Part shown: positions 8,406 through 17,857 of the stretch, one piece after another
Numbering within the stretch: position 1 is the stretch's first letter
Layout of the letters: each line of letters begins with the position of its first letter
Assembly (NCBI RefSeq): GCF_022346425.1
Contig: NZ_JAKRCW010000003.1
Coordinates: 62,001 to 126,000, forward strand
DNA from: Pseudoglutamicibacter albus
Lineage (GTDB): Bacteria; Actinomycetota; Actinomycetes; Actinomycetales; Micrococcaceae
Direction: 5' to 3'
DNA length: 64,000 bases
Made by a program: the position numbers and the translations under genes
The notes under the pieces: generated by a model
Told to the model about the DNA's origin: nothing
Databases searched by the model: none
Seen by the model: the letters and a program-made list of their open reading frames with translations, nothing else

Positions 8406-10196
8406 TTACTGACCAGACTCAGTAGCGCCCTTCTTCTGTTTTTCAGGCTTGGCGTCCACGCCGGCTTCTTTACGCTGCTGAGGCGTGATCTCCGCCGGTG
8501 CTGCCGTGAGTGGATCGAATCCGCCGCCGGTCTTCGGGAACGCGATGACTTCACGGATCGAGGTTTCACCTGCTAGCAGTGAGACCACGCGGTCCCAACC
8601 GAAAGCGATACCGCCGTGTGGGGGCGCACCGTACTTGAACCCCTCCAGCAGGAAGCCGAACTGCTCCTGCTGTGTTTTCTCATCCACACCCATGACCTTG
8701 AACACGCGTTCTTGAACGTCACGGCGGTGGATACGGATCGATCCGCCGCCAATCTCGTTGCCGTTGCACACGATGTCGTATGCGTTAGTCAGTGCCGAGC
8801 CTGGGTCGGTGTCAAACGTGTCGAGGAACTCAGGCTTCGGTGCAGTGAAAGCGTGGTGGACCGCGGTCCAGGAACCCTCGCCGACCGCGACATCGCCCTC
8901 AGCGACAGCTTCAGCGGTGGACATGAACATTGGGGCATCAACAACCCAGACGAACGCCCAGTCGCCGTCCTTGATCATGCCGGTCCGGTGCGCGATTTCG
9001 ACGCGGGCTTGCCCCAGAAGCTGACGGGTCGAGTTGGTTGGGCCAGCCCCGAAGAAAATGCAGTCTCCAGGGTTCGCGCCGACCTTCGCAGCAAGGTTCT
9101 CACGCTCAAAGTCGGTGAGGTTCTTAGCCACGGGGCCAGTGAGCTCACCGTCTTCTTGAACCAATACATAAGCTAGGCCTTTGCCGCCGTGCTGCTTGGC
9201 CCACTCTTGCCAGCCATCGAGCTGACGGCGCGGCTGGGACGCCCCACCCGGCATGACCACGGCCCCGACGTATTCTTGCTGGAACACCCGGAATTCGGTG
9301 TCTTTGAAGAACTCCTTGAGTTCGGTGATCGGGTTATCGAAGCGCAAGTCTGGCTTATCGGAGCCGTACTTGGTCATCGCTTCCTGATAGGTCATGCGTG
9401 GGATCGGGGTTTGAATTTCAACGCCGATGAGCTTCCACAGTTCTTTCACGATCGCCTCACCCAAAGCGATGATGTCTTCTTGGTCAACGAAGGATGCTTC
9501 GATGTCCAGCTGGGTGAACTCAGGCTGGCGGTCTGCACGGAAATCTTCGTCACGGTAGCAACGCGCCAGCTGATAGTAGCGCTCCACGCCACCGACCTGC
9601 AGTAGCTGTTTGAACAGCTGAGGCGACTGCGGCAACGCGTACCACTTACCTGGAGCAAGGCGCGCAGGAACGATGAAGTCGCGCGCTCCCTCTGGGGTCG
9701 AACGGGTCATCGTTGGGGTCTCTACCTCGAGGAAGTTGCGTTCCTCGAGCACACGACGAGCAGCCTTATTGGCCTCGGAACGCAAACGCAAGTTCGCGGC
9801 TGGCTTGGGGCGGCGCAAATCCAGGTAGCGGTACTGCAGGCGGGTCTCTTCGCCGACCTCGACGTGTTCGTCAACCTGGAACGGCAACGCTGCTGAAGCG
9901 TTCAAAACCTCAAGAGTGTCAGCATGAACTTCGATCTCACCGGAGGCGAGGTTCGGGTTCTCGGATCCCTCGGGGCGTGCCTTGACTTCACCGGTGACTT
10001 TCACAACGAACTCGTTACGCAGTGGCGAGAACGTCTCCTCATCGTGAACAACCACCTGAGCAATACCGGAGGCGTCACGCAGATCGAGGAACGCGACACC
10101 GCCGTGGTCACGGCGACGAGCAACCCAACCAGCAAGCGTCACGGTCTGCCCCACGAGCGAGGCGTTGAGGGAACCGGCGTCATGAGTACGGAGCAC
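8406..10196 (-). CDS. aspS: Aspartyl-tRNA synthetase
   Basis: Class II synthetase for tRNA-Asp. It is 596 aa: an N-terminal OB-fold anticodon-binding domain ([23 protein letters not shown]), a catalytic core, a bacterial GAD insertion domain, and motif 3 [15 protein letters not shown] near the C-terminus. A Lys/Glu-rich tail ends the protein. The GTG start follows AAAGGA at about 10 bases. It lies downstream of hisS on the same strand (145-base gap), a common actinobacterial pair. Whether it is discriminating or also charges tRNA-Asn cannot be read from the sequence; no asnS is in the window. Confidence 0.97.
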   Translation of the reverse strand: MLRTHDAGSLNASLVGQTVTLAGWVARRRDHGGVAFLDLRDASGIAQVVVHDEETFSPLRNEFVVKVTGEVKARPEGSENPNLASGEIEVHADTLEVLNASAALPFQVDEHVEVGEETRLQYRYLDLRRPKPAANLRLRSEANKAARRVLEERNFLEVETPTMTRSTPEGARDFIVPARLAPGKWYALPQSPQLFKQLLQVGGVERYYQLARCYRDEDFRADRQPEFTQLDIEASFVDQEDIIALGEAIVKELWKLIGVEIQTPIPRMTYQEAMTKYGSDKPDLRFDNPITELKEFFKDTEFRVFQQEYVGAVVMPGGASQPRRQLDGWQEWAKQHGGKGLAYVLVQEDGELTGPVAKNLTDFERENLAAKVGANPGDCIFFGAGPTNSTRQLLGQARVEIAHRTGMIKDGDWAFVWVVDAPMFMSTAEAVAEGDVAVGEGSWTAVHHAFTAPKPEFLDTFDTDPGSALTNAYDIVCNGNEIGGGSIRIHRRDVQERVFKVMGVDEKTQQEQFGFLLEGFKYGAPPHGGIAFGWDRVVSLLAGETSIREVIAFPKTGGGFDPLTAAPAEITPQQRKEAGVDAKPEKQKKGATESGQ

Positions 10197-10341
10197 GGTG
10201 ATGAAATCCTTTCAGCGGTCCACCTTGCTATACGTTCACTCGTCACGGTGTTAGGCGACGTACACGCTGGGGTGGGCCGGTTGTCTACAGAGAAACCTAG
10301 TCGGCAGTGATGAATTAACTACGAATCAGTCTAATGGCTGA

Positions 10342-11703
10342 TCAGCGCGAGCTGGCATCGGCGCTCGGGCCTACCGTGGGCCGAAGATCAACTTGCGCCG
10401 GCATCCAGGTGTGTGGGTCGGCGGTAACCTGCTCACCTGAACGGATGTCTTTGACTTCGTGCACACGGTTGCCGGAAGCATCTTTGGACATGAACCACAC
10501 GTACGGGATACCTCGGCGGTCAGCGTGACGGATCTGTTTACCGAACTTCTCGGGTTTACCCATGATCTCGGTCGCCACTGCTCGTGAGCGCAGCATTTCA
10601 GCGATTTCGACGGCTTCAGCGAAATCATCCTCGCTTGGAAGTGCCATGAGCACCGCGGTAGGGACGGCACGGTGCGCCACCAGATGCTCAGTGGCAAGCA
10701 GACGCGATACAAGGCGGGAAACCCCGATCGAGAGCCCAACGCCTGGATAGTTCTTCTTACCCTTGGTGGCTAGGGATTCGTAGCGGCCACCGGAGCAGAT
10801 CGAACCGAGGGATTCGTGCCCGATCAATGTCGTCTCATAGACAGTGCCCGTGTAGTAGTCCAGGCCGCGGGCAATAGAGAGATCAGCGACGATGCGGTGA
10901 GGCTTGATCTTGGATGCGACCTCGATCAACGACTTCAGCTCAGCAAGTCCCTCGTTCAACAGCTCGTGTTCAACCCCGAGGGCTTCAACCTCGTGGGCGA
11001 AAGAAGCGTCCGCGGACTTGATCGAGGCAAGCTTCAACGCCTTCTGCGCCTGGTCATCGTTCAACCCTTGAGCAGTGAGTGCCTCATGAACCTTCTGAGC
11101 GCCGATCTTTTCGAGCTTGTCGATCTCGCGCAATACCGCCGCTGGATCCTCGACGCCGATGCCGCGGTAGAAGCCCTCGGAAAGCTTGCGGTTGTTGACC
11201 CGCACCTCGAAGTCACCCAGCTCCAAACGCTCAAGCGCATCGGCCATCACCAACGCCAACTCGAGGTCATAGGTCAACGGGAGTTCGCCATCGCCCACAA
11301 CATCGACATCCGCCTGAGTGAACTCACGGAAACGACCATCCTGAGGCCGTTCACCACGCCACACCTTCTGGATCTGATAGCGGCGGAACGGAAACGTGAG
11401 GTAGCCAGCGTTATCCGTAACGTAACGGGCAAACGGGACCGTCAGGTCAAAGTGCAGGGCAAGCGCGTTCGGGTCATTCACGCTGGCAGGTGACTCGTCA
11501 GCAAGACGCGAGACACCATAGACCTCTTTGTCGATCTCACCCTTGTTCAGCAGCGTCCCGACCGTCTCCACAGCGCGGGTTTCAATATTGGAGAAGCCGT
11601 GAAGCTCAAACACTTCCCGCAAGGTATCCAGAACATGGTTCTCCACAATCCGCTCCTGCGGAAGCCATTCAGGAAAACCAGTTAGGGACAACTTACGGGA
11701 CAT
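10342..11703 (-). CDS. hisS: Histidyl-tRNA synthetase
   Basis: Class II synthetase for tRNA-His. About 453 aa from the ATG at 11703 (MSRKLSLTGFPEWLP), preceded by AGGAG about 10 bases upstream. An in-frame GTG six codons earlier would include that Shine-Dalgarno sequence, so I reject it. Motifs: LHFDLTVPFARYV (motif 1 region), FRRYQIQKVWRGERPQDGRFREF (motif 2), ARGLDYYTGTVYE (histidine-binding) and a C-terminal anticodon-binding domain (VPTAVLMALPSEDDFAEAVEIAEMLRSR). It precedes aspS on the same strand. Confidence 0.97.
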   Translation of the reverse strand: MSRKLSLTGFPEWLPQERIVENHVLDTLREVFELHGFSNIETRAVETVGTLLNKGEIDKEVYGVSRLADESPASVNDPNALALHFDLTVPFARYVTDNAGYLTFPFRRYQIQKVWRGERPQDGRFREFTQADVDVVGDGELPLTYDLELALVMADALERLELGDFEVRVNNRKLSEGFYRGIGVEDPAAVLREIDKLEKIGAQKVHEALTAQGLNDDQAQKALKLASIKSADASFAHEVEALGVEHELLNEGLAELKSLIEVASKIKPHRIVADLSIARGLDYYTGTVYETTLIGHESLGSICSGGRYESLATKGKKNYPGVGLSIGVSRLVSRLLATEHLVAHRAVPTAVLMALPSEDDFAEAVEIAEMLRSRAVATEIMGKPEKFGKQIRHADRRGIPYVWFMSKDASGNRVHEVKDIRSGEQVTADPHTWMPAQVDLRPTVGPSADASSR

Positions 11704-11901
11704 GATCTCGTGACTCCTCACAACAAAACTCGCGCACTGACCAGCTCACGCACTGACCAGCGGAAGCAACTCTCACACGTGCACGACTGTGCACAAGACG
11801 CCTCTCATTCTAAAGCCAGCAGCCAGCTGGAAGAACCTGGGAGCACGCGCGTTGCGCAACGCACCAGAATTCAGTGTCCACACTCAACTGCGTCAGAACT
11901 A

Positions 11902-11930
11902 ATGTCACAAGGCTAAAACCCGGGTAGAAT
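11902..11930 (+). promoter_or_regulatory. Candidate promoter for the DUF349 gene; intergenic 11704-12033
   Basis: The 330-base divergent gap between hisS and the DUF349 gene holds a sigma70-like pair, ATGTCA (11902-11907), a 17-base spacer and TAGAAT (11925-11930), reading toward the DUF349 gene. Downstream a short CACCGG/CCGGTG stem could form near 11973-11995. I see no other gene or RNA in this gap. Confidence 0.45.
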
Positions 11931-12033
11931 CTGGTGCGTACGTGTGTGCCTCTCCCCTGGACCGTTCCCATGCACCGGCATCAACGGCCCGGTGGGCGTG
12001 GCAGTCTCAAAACTTGAGCGAAAGTGTTGACCG

Positions 12034-13512
12034 TTGACTGAACAGCAGCCTCACTCCCAGGAAACCGCGGCACAGGAGAACACCTCCCAGCAAGCCACGG
12101 AGAAGGCATCCGCAACAGATGCGCAGCCTGCACAGCAGAACCCAGCCCCAAGCAGCACCCCCACCCCAGCGACCCCGAAGGCCCCTACGCCTTCGATGAT
12201 CGCAGGGAAGGAAACCGCTAAGGACACGGTGATCCCAGCCCCACAGGTGCCAGCCACTAGCTTGGAAGAGGCACGAAAGTTTGCGCGAGTCACCGATGAC
12301 GGTCATGTGTTCGTGATCGTTGACGGCAATGAGCATGCAGTGGGCCAATATCCTGACGCGACTGGAGATGAAGCACTCGCCTACTTTGTACGCAAATACG
12401 ACGAGCTGCTGGGCGAGATCATGTTGCTTGAACAGCGCGTTGTAGCCAAAGCCCCAACCGCTGAGATGCCGAAGGCCCTCAACGCGATCGATGAGCGCGT
12501 CAAAGCTCGCGACGTCGTGGGCGACATCGCGATGCTGGAGTCCCGTGTCGAGAACCTGCGTGTAGCGATCGAGAACCTGCGCCAGCACGAGCGTGCCAAC
12601 GCTGAGCAGCTGCGCGCTGAAGCCACAGCCGCCCGCGAGAAGATCGTTTCAGAAGCCGAAGACCTTGCCGCTAAACCGGCCGAGCAGGTTCAGTGGAAGA
12701 GCGCATCGCAGCGCATGGCTGAACTCTTCGACGAGTGGAAGGCCGCACAGAAGAACGGCCACCGCTTGCCTCGCGCTACCGAGGACGAGTTGTGGAAGCG
12801 TTTCCGCTCTGCACGCAATAAATTCGATAAGAACCGCCGCACCTTCTTCTCCAAGCTCGATGACCGCAATGCTGAAGCTAAGCGCATCAAGGAAGACTTG
12901 ATCAGCCGCGCCGAAAGCATGCAGAACTCGACTGACTGGGGTGCTACCTCAGCCGAGTACCGCAAGCTCATGTCCGAGTGGAAGGCTGCACCGCGTGCAT
13001 CGCGTAAGGACGATGACGCGTTGTGGACCCGTTTCCGTGCCGCCCAAGACGTGTTCTTCAATGCACGTAAGAAGGCTAACGATAAGATTGACGCCGAGTA
13101 CGCCGAAAACCTCAAGGTTAAGGAAGCCCTCCTGGAGGAGGCCCGTGCGATCCTTCCAGTGAAGGACCTCAAGCAGGCACAGCGTGCACTTGGTTCGATC
13201 CGCGACCGCTGGGAAGCTGCCGGCAAGGTTCCACGTTCCGATATGCACCGCATCGAAGCCGGCCTGCGCCAGGTTGAAGACGCTGTTCGCTCAGCTGAGC
13301 AAGATGAATGGCGCCGCACTGACCCGGAGACGAAGGCTCGCTCGAACTCGATGTTGCAGCAGCTTGAAGACGCGATCGCTGATTTGGAATCTGACCTCGA
13401 GCGCGCCCAGGCAAGCGGTGATCAGCGGAAGGTCGCTAAGGCTCAGGAAGCGCTCGATGCACGCCGTGCGTGGCTTGAGACCGTGAAGCGTTCAGCCGCC
13501 GAACTGGGCTAA
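12034..13512 (+). CDS. DUF349 domain-containing protein
   Basis: 492 aa. It has a Gln/Pro/Ala-rich N-terminus (about 60 residues), then coiled-coil helices and three DUF349 repeats with the usual Trp-containing pattern: WKSASQRMAELFDEWKAAQ, WGATSAEYRKLMSEWKAAP and ALGSIRDRWEAAGKVP. The start is TTG at 12034 because a stop codon lies directly upstream in frame and the conserved part needs this region; the ribosome binding site is weak. DUF349 proteins are conserved in actinobacteria next to hisS and relA, but their role is not established. A long hairpin terminator follows. Confidence 0.88.
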   Translation: MTEQQPHSQETAAQENTSQQATEKASATDAQPAQQNPAPSSTPTPATPKAPTPSMIAGKETAKDTVIPAPQVPATSLEEARKFARVTDDGHVFVIVDGNEHAVGQYPDATGDEALAYFVRKYDELLGEIMLLEQRVVAKAPTAEMPKALNAIDERVKARDVVGDIAMLESRVENLRVAIENLRQHERANAEQLRAEATAAREKIVSEAEDLAAKPAEQVQWKSASQRMAELFDEWKAAQKNGHRLPRATEDELWKRFRSARNKFDKNRRTFFSKLDDRNAEAKRIKEDLISRAESMQNSTDWGATSAEYRKLMSEWKAAPRASRKDDDALWTRFRAAQDVFFNARKKANDKIDAEYAENLKVKEALLEEARAILPVKDLKQAQRALGSIRDRWEAAGKVPRSDMHRIEAGLRQVEDAVRSAEQDEWRRTDPETKARSNSMLQQLEDAIADLESDLERAQASGDQRKVAKAQEALDARRAWLETVKRSAAELG

Positions 13513-13564
13513 GAAAATGTTGAGGTAGCTCGAGATTCCCTACCCCGGTAGATCTCCGCTAGCG

Positions 13565-13605
13565 CAAGGGCCTGGAGTTGTCCACAGGACAGCGCCGGGC
13601 CCTTG
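13565..13605 (+). terminator. Long hairpin after the DUF349 gene, with a DnaA-box-like loop
   Basis: An 8-bp stem CAAGGGCC / GGCCCTTG lies 52 bases past the DUF349 stop. The 25-base loop contains TTGTCCACA (13578-13586), the actinobacterial DnaA-box sequence. There is no T-run, so Rho-independent termination is only probable. Confidence 0.5.
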
Positions 13606-13638
13606 TCGTATCTGGACGCTGGAACGCACCATGAATGC

Positions 13639-14439
13639 ATGACGCCAACCCAGAATGATCGCGACCTGCCTCTTCCTGATCTTCCACCGCCTCGCAAAGA
13701 TCTTCTACCGCTACCTGCCACGCGTAGCCGGCTCTGCGAGGTTCCCTTATGGGATGCGATGCGTGAGAACCTCACTGAAGCCGAGCTTGCGGCGGCTCTT
13801 CGTGATGACCTAATCCGCCACGTTGTGGGCCCGCTCTATGCCCGTTTATCGGTCAGCCACCGTCCGATGGTGCGGTGGGCCGCACTCTACCGTTTCCAAG
13901 TGGCCTTGGCTGAAGACGGCATCAAGAATACGGTCTTCGATCACCAGACTGCGTTGTGGGCGTGGCTCGGTGGCAAGCCGCCAACGAGCCTCAACGTGCG
14001 GGCGCGCGTGCACAGTAGACGCTTCAGGAACATTGGTGGGCTCAATATTTATATCGATCCGTTGAACCTCAGCCAACGAGACATCGCATATGTTGAAGGG
14101 GTCAGGGTCGTGACACCGTTGACGGTCGCTGTCGAGTTAACGGCTGCGATTGCGCGCGATGCTGATGTGCCAGCGCCTCGAGTCGCTCGGTTACTCAGTG
14201 ATATTCCAGAACGTATCGCGATGGGCTGGCAACGAACCCTGAAGGATCCCAATCCAACGGTTGGGGATCAGGTAACACAAACTCTCGAGCTAGAAGACAT
14301 CAAGCCAGTCGATATGGACCGCTTGTTGGACGGTAGCGATCGATTCGCTCGTTTAGGTACAAAGCGTCAGACCCTCGTGCGGCGGCGGTTGCGGGAGATT
14401 AGCGCCGCTCTTCTGAGGCCCCACCTAGCACCCGGCTGA
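13639..14439 (+). CDS. AbiEi-antitoxin-like conserved protein
   Basis: 266 aa from the ATG at 13639; the TTG at 13603 lies inside the preceding terminator stem and is rejected. The central and C-terminal parts follow the layout of actinobacterial AbiEi-family antitoxin-like proteins: an N-terminal helical wHTH-like region (DDLIRHVVGPLYARLS), HQTALWAWLGGKPP, and the segment YVEGVRVVTPLTVAVELTAAI, resembling the GLRVTxPLRTxxDLA pattern. No AbiEii toxin gene is next to it, so it is an orphan, and from memory a gene of this kind often sits beside DUF349 in relatives. The 3' end overlaps the convergent relA gene by 41 bases. Family assignment is by pattern and synteny only. Confidence 0.65.
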   Translation: MTPTQNDRDLPLPDLPPPRKDLLPLPATRSRLCEVPLWDAMRENLTEAELAAALRDDLIRHVVGPLYARLSVSHRPMVRWAALYRFQVALAEDGIKNTVFDHQTALWAWLGGKPPTSLNVRARVHSRRFRNIGGLNIYIDPLNLSQRDIAYVEGVRVVTPLTVAVELTAAIARDADVPAPRVARLLSDIPERIAMGWQRTLKDPNPTVGDQVTQTLELEDIKPVDMDRLLDGSDRFARLGTKRQTLVRRRLREISAALLRPHLAPG

Positions 14440-16681
14440 CATCATAGACGCCTTCAATCCGGCGGATTGCAGCGAAGATATGGCTCATGAAGTCCGGCTC
14501 CCCCAGCTGGAAACGGAAACGTGAAATCGCGGTCCGGTCCTTGGTGGTCCACAGGTTCGCAGACAAGATATTGACGTGGTTCTCCGAGAGCACTTTGGTG
14601 ACGTCGCTCAAAAGCGAGTGCCGGTCGAGTGCCTCAACCTGGATCTCTACCGTGAATACGGTGTGGGAACGAGGATCCCACGCGACATCGACAATCCGCT
14701 CGGCTTCAGGACCGCTCAGATTAGCGATGTTCGGGCACGCTGAACGGTGTACCGTGACGCCCGAGCCGCGTGTTACAAAGCCTTTGATCGCATCCGGTGG
14801 CACCGGCGAGCAACACGGGCCCAGCTTAGCCACAACATCACGTGAGCCCTGGACGATAACCCCGGAAGAGCTCGGCTGTGAGCCGCGCGTCTGGTTTTGG
14901 TCCGAGGTGAAGTTCATGCCTGGTTCAGGCTGAGCTACCTCGGGTTCTCCCGTCAGGCTCGTGATGTGCTCCATCACGTTCTTGGAAGAGACGTGGCCTT
15001 CGCCCAGGCCCGCGTACAGACCAGTGATGTCGTTGTAGTGAAGCTCTTTCGCAACCGCTGTGAGGATCTCTGCCGTCATGAGCTTCTGGAGCGGGAGCCC
15101 AGCCTTACGAATCGCTTTAGAGAGCAGATCCTGGCCTTTTTCTATCGCTTCCTCGCGGCGCTCCTTGGAGAACCATTGCCGAATCTTGGTGCGGGCTCGT
15201 GGTGAGGCGACAAAGTCTTGCCAATGGCGTGACGGGCCGGCGTTTTCTGCCTTCGAGGTCAGTATTTCAACCTGATCGCCATTGTTGAGCGGTGTATGCA
15301 ACGGAACAAGTTTCCCATTGACTTTAGCGCCAACGGCCCTGTGCCCCACATCCGTGTGGACCGCGTAGGCGAAATCCACGGGTGTGGAACCCAGTGGCAG
15401 CGAACGCACCTCACCGGCCGGGGTGAAGACATAGACTTCAGCGGAGTTGATGACATAACGCAAGGAATCGAGGAACTCATCTGGATCCTCAGTGTCTTTC
15501 TGCCAGGCCACCAACCGGTTGAGCCAGTTGATGTTGGTTTCTTTATCGTTCTCTGCAGAGCCTTGCTTGTATTTCCAGTGTGCGGCTACACCGTATTCGG
15601 CACGCTTATGCATTTCGTGGGTGCGGATCTGCACCTCGACAGGCCGGCCGCCGGGACCGATCACGGAGGTATGCAAGGACTGATACATGTTGAACTTAGG
15701 CATCGCAATGTAGTCCTTGAACCTGCCGGGAAGCGGGTTCCAATGCGAATGGATGATGCCCAAGACCGCGTAGCAGTCTTTGACGGAGTCAACCAGGATC
15801 CGAACACCCATGAGGTCGTGGATCTCGTTGAATTCTTTCTTCCGGACTACCATCTTGTGATAGACCGAGTAATAGTGTTTAGGCCGGCCCGTGATGACCG
15901 CGTTGATCTTCTCTTCAGAGAGATTCGCCTCGATCGCTTGCCGAACTTCGGAAAGATACCGTTCACGTTCAGGCGTGCGGGCGCCCACCATGCGCACGAT
16001 CTCTTCATACACTTTCGGGTGCAAAACCGCGAAAGAAAGATCCTCAAGCTCCCACTTGACGGTGTTCATCCCCAAACGGTGGGCCAACGGAGCGTATATC
16101 TCGAGGGTTTCCCGGGCTTTACGGGACGCCGATTCAGGGTTGACGTAACGCCATGTGCGGGCGTTATGCATTCGGTCGGCAAGCTTGATCATGAGTACAC
16201 GGATGTCTTGGGACATCGCGACGATCATCTTCCGGACCGTCTCTGCCTGAGCGGCCTCGCCGTAGGTGACCTTATCGAGTTTGGTGACCCCGTCCACGAG
16301 CAGAGCGATCTCATCGCCGAAGTCCTTGCGCAGTGCTTCAAGCGAATATTCGGTGTCCTCGACCGTGTCATGCAACAGCGCCGCCGCCAGCGTAGGGCCA
16401 GTGAGCCCCATCTCCGCAAGGATCGTTGCGACCGCCACAGGGTGGGTGATGTAGGGATCCCCGGATTTCCGCTTCACGCCTTCGTGCCAACGTGCAGCCA
16501 CATCGTAGGCGCGTGTAATGAGTGAAAGATCTTCTTCCGGATGTTGCGCACGCACGGTACGTAGCAGGGGCTCAAGGATGGGAGGGGCCGCCGGAAACGT
16601 TGACCGGCCTGAAAAACGGATCAGACGCGAAAGCGACCTTCCCCGCCTTGGTTGCTGTTCACCCACTCGCTGTTGCGCCAT
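14399..16681 (-). CDS. relA: Bifunctional (p)ppGpp synthetase/hydrolase (RelA/SpoT family)
   Basis: Makes and degrades the alarmone (p)ppGpp in the stringent response. It is 760 aa from the ATG at 16681, which has a perfect AGGAGG upstream; the start 17 codons earlier is rejected. Domains in order: an HD hydrolase with AAALLHDTVEDTEYS, a synthetase with the substrate loop RPKHYYSVYHKMV and GVRILVDSVKDCYAVLG, TGS (VFTPAGEVRSLPLGSTPVDFAY), a helical region and a C-terminal ACT domain (FTVEIQVEALDRHSLLSDVT). The intact HD motif supports the bifunctional Rel type. It lies downstream of secF, with a strong hairpin between, and is convergent with the AbiEi-like gene. Confidence 0.97.
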   Translation of the reverse strand: MAQQRVGEQQPRRGRSLSRLIRFSGRSTFPAAPPILEPLLRTVRAQHPEEDLSLITRAYDVAARWHEGVKRKSGDPYITHPVAVATILAEMGLTGPTLAAALLHDTVEDTEYSLEALRKDFGDEIALLVDGVTKLDKVTYGEAAQAETVRKMIVAMSQDIRVLMIKLADRMHNARTWRYVNPESASRKARETLEIYAPLAHRLGMNTVKWELEDLSFAVLHPKVYEEIVRMVGARTPERERYLSEVRQAIEANLSEEKINAVITGRPKHYYSVYHKMVVRKKEFNEIHDLMGVRILVDSVKDCYAVLGIIHSHWNPLPGRFKDYIAMPKFNMYQSLHTSVIGPGGRPVEVQIRTHEMHKRAEYGVAAHWKYKQGSAENDKETNINWLNRLVAWQKDTEDPDEFLDSLRYVINSAEVYVFTPAGEVRSLPLGSTPVDFAYAVHTDVGHRAVGAKVNGKLVPLHTPLNNGDQVEILTSKAENAGPSRHWQDFVASPRARTKIRQWFSKERREEAIEKGQDLLSKAIRKAGLPLQKLMTAEILTAVAKELHYNDITGLYAGLGEGHVSSKNVMEHITSLTGEPEVAQPEPGMNFTSDQNQTRGSQPSSSGVIVQGSRDVVAKLGPCCSPVPPDAIKGFVTRGSGVTVHRSACPNIANLSGPEAERIVDVAWDPRSHTVFTVEIQVEALDRHSLLSDVTKVLSENHVNILSANLWTTKDRTAISRFRFQLGEPDFMSHIFAAIRRIEGVYDVSRVLGGASEERR

Positions 16682-16770
16682 GGCAGCGATTCCTCCTCTG
16701 CTACCAAGCGCAAGGCCTGGCTGTATGTACACAATACGGTGATTGGGTCAGTTTAGACCACAGAACAGAA

Positions 16771-16813
16771 ACGGAACACCTCGTGAACCGGTGAGTCTCA
16801 CGAGGTGTTCCGT
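16771..16813 (-). terminator. Strong terminator of the secDF unit
   Basis: A 16-bp perfect inverted repeat (ACGGAACACCTCGTGA and its complement) with an 11-base loop. It lies 48 bases past the secF stop and before the relA start. On the minus strand it is followed by TTCTGTTCTG. Confidence 0.85.
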
Positions 16814-16860
16814 CACGCGGTGCGTTCGGCACCGTTCCCAGCTAGTGGTGAATACGCGTA

Positions 16861-17856
16861 TCAGGCCAGCGCTGCCTCTGAATCTTTGCGGTTGTCATGG
16901 ACCTCAGCGTCGAGCTCCTTGATCTCTTCATCGTTCTTGCGCAGCTGATAGTACAGCGGTGCCTGGATGAAGAGGGTGGACAACGTCGAGACGATGATGC
17001 CGACGAACAACGCAAGCGCGAGGTCACCGAGCGTGCCCGCGCCGAGCAACCAATAACCGATGAACAGAATCGAGCCGACTGGCAGGATCGCAACGACCGA
17101 GGTGTTGATCGAGCGAACCAGGGTCTGGTTCACAGCACGGTTGACCTTCTCCTCGAAGGTCATGACGTACTTGAGGGAGGCGTCAGAGGTATTCTCACGG
17201 ATCTTGTCGAAGACCACCACGGTGTCATAGAGACAGTAGCTAAGAATCGTCAAGAAACCGATGACCGCACTCGGTGTCACTTCGAAACCGACTGCAGCAT
17301 AGATCCCGGCAGTAACGATCATGACGACGATCAGGCCGCCGATTGCGGCAAGCGACATCTTCCAGGTCCGGAAGTACACCGCCATCAGCAAAGCAACCAA
17401 GACCATGAACACGACCAAACCGATCGCCGCTTGGCGCGAGACATCAGCGCCCCATGTCGGGCCAATCGCTGAGACAGAGACCTTCGAAGCATCCGTCTCG
17501 TATGCTTTCGCGAGTGCTTCCTTCAAGTCGTCGGCTTGCTGACCGGTGAGCGGGTCAGTCTGGACGCGCATCGTGGTCGCAGCCAGATGCGTCGTCCGTG
17601 CGTTCTTATCCGGCACGACCTCGCCGGCGGCGTCGTCACCGAGCTTAGGGTCAGTCTTGTGGGCCTCGGCCACCTGGAACTCGTTGCCACCACGGAAATC
17701 GATACCCAGGTTGAAACCGCCACGCACAACCGGAACCAAGACCGAAAGCACGATCAGAACGAGCGCGATAGCAAACCAGAGTTTGCGCTTGCCGATGAAT
17801 GGATACGAACGCTTACCGGAGTAGAGCTCGTTACCCCACGTTGCCAACTTCGCCAC
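16861..17856 (-). CDS. secF: Protein translocase subunit SecF
   Basis: Membrane subunit that works with SecD to drive protein export using proton motive force. It is 331 aa with six predicted membrane segments: one N-terminal (WFAIALVLIVLSVLVPVV) and five after the periplasmic domain. The family signature LGIDFRGGNEFQV appears at about residue 50. The GTG start is one base after the secD stop and uses the GAGGAG within the last secD codons, indicating translational coupling. A strong terminator follows. Confidence 0.97.
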   Translation of the reverse strand: MAKLATWGNELYSGKRSYPFIGKRKLWFAIALVLIVLSVLVPVVRGGFNLGIDFRGGNEFQVAEAHKTDPKLGDDAAGEVVPDKNARTTHLAATTMRVQTDPLTGQQADDLKEALAKAYETDASKVSVSAIGPTWGADVSRQAAIGLVVFMVLVALLMAVYFRTWKMSLAAIGGLIVVMIVTAGIYAAVGFEVTPSAVIGFLTILSYCLYDTVVVFDKIRENTSDASLKYVMTFEEKVNRAVNQTLVRSINTSVVAILPVGSILFIGYWLLGAGTLGDLALALFVGIIVSTLSTLFIQAPLYYQLRKNDEEIKELDAEVHDNRKDSEAALA

Positions 17857-17857
17857 G

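Noticed and set aside
15296-16525. Plus-strand open frame of about 400 codons opposite relA
   Set aside because: Entirely antisense to the clear RelA domains, with no plausible ribosome binding site or domain.
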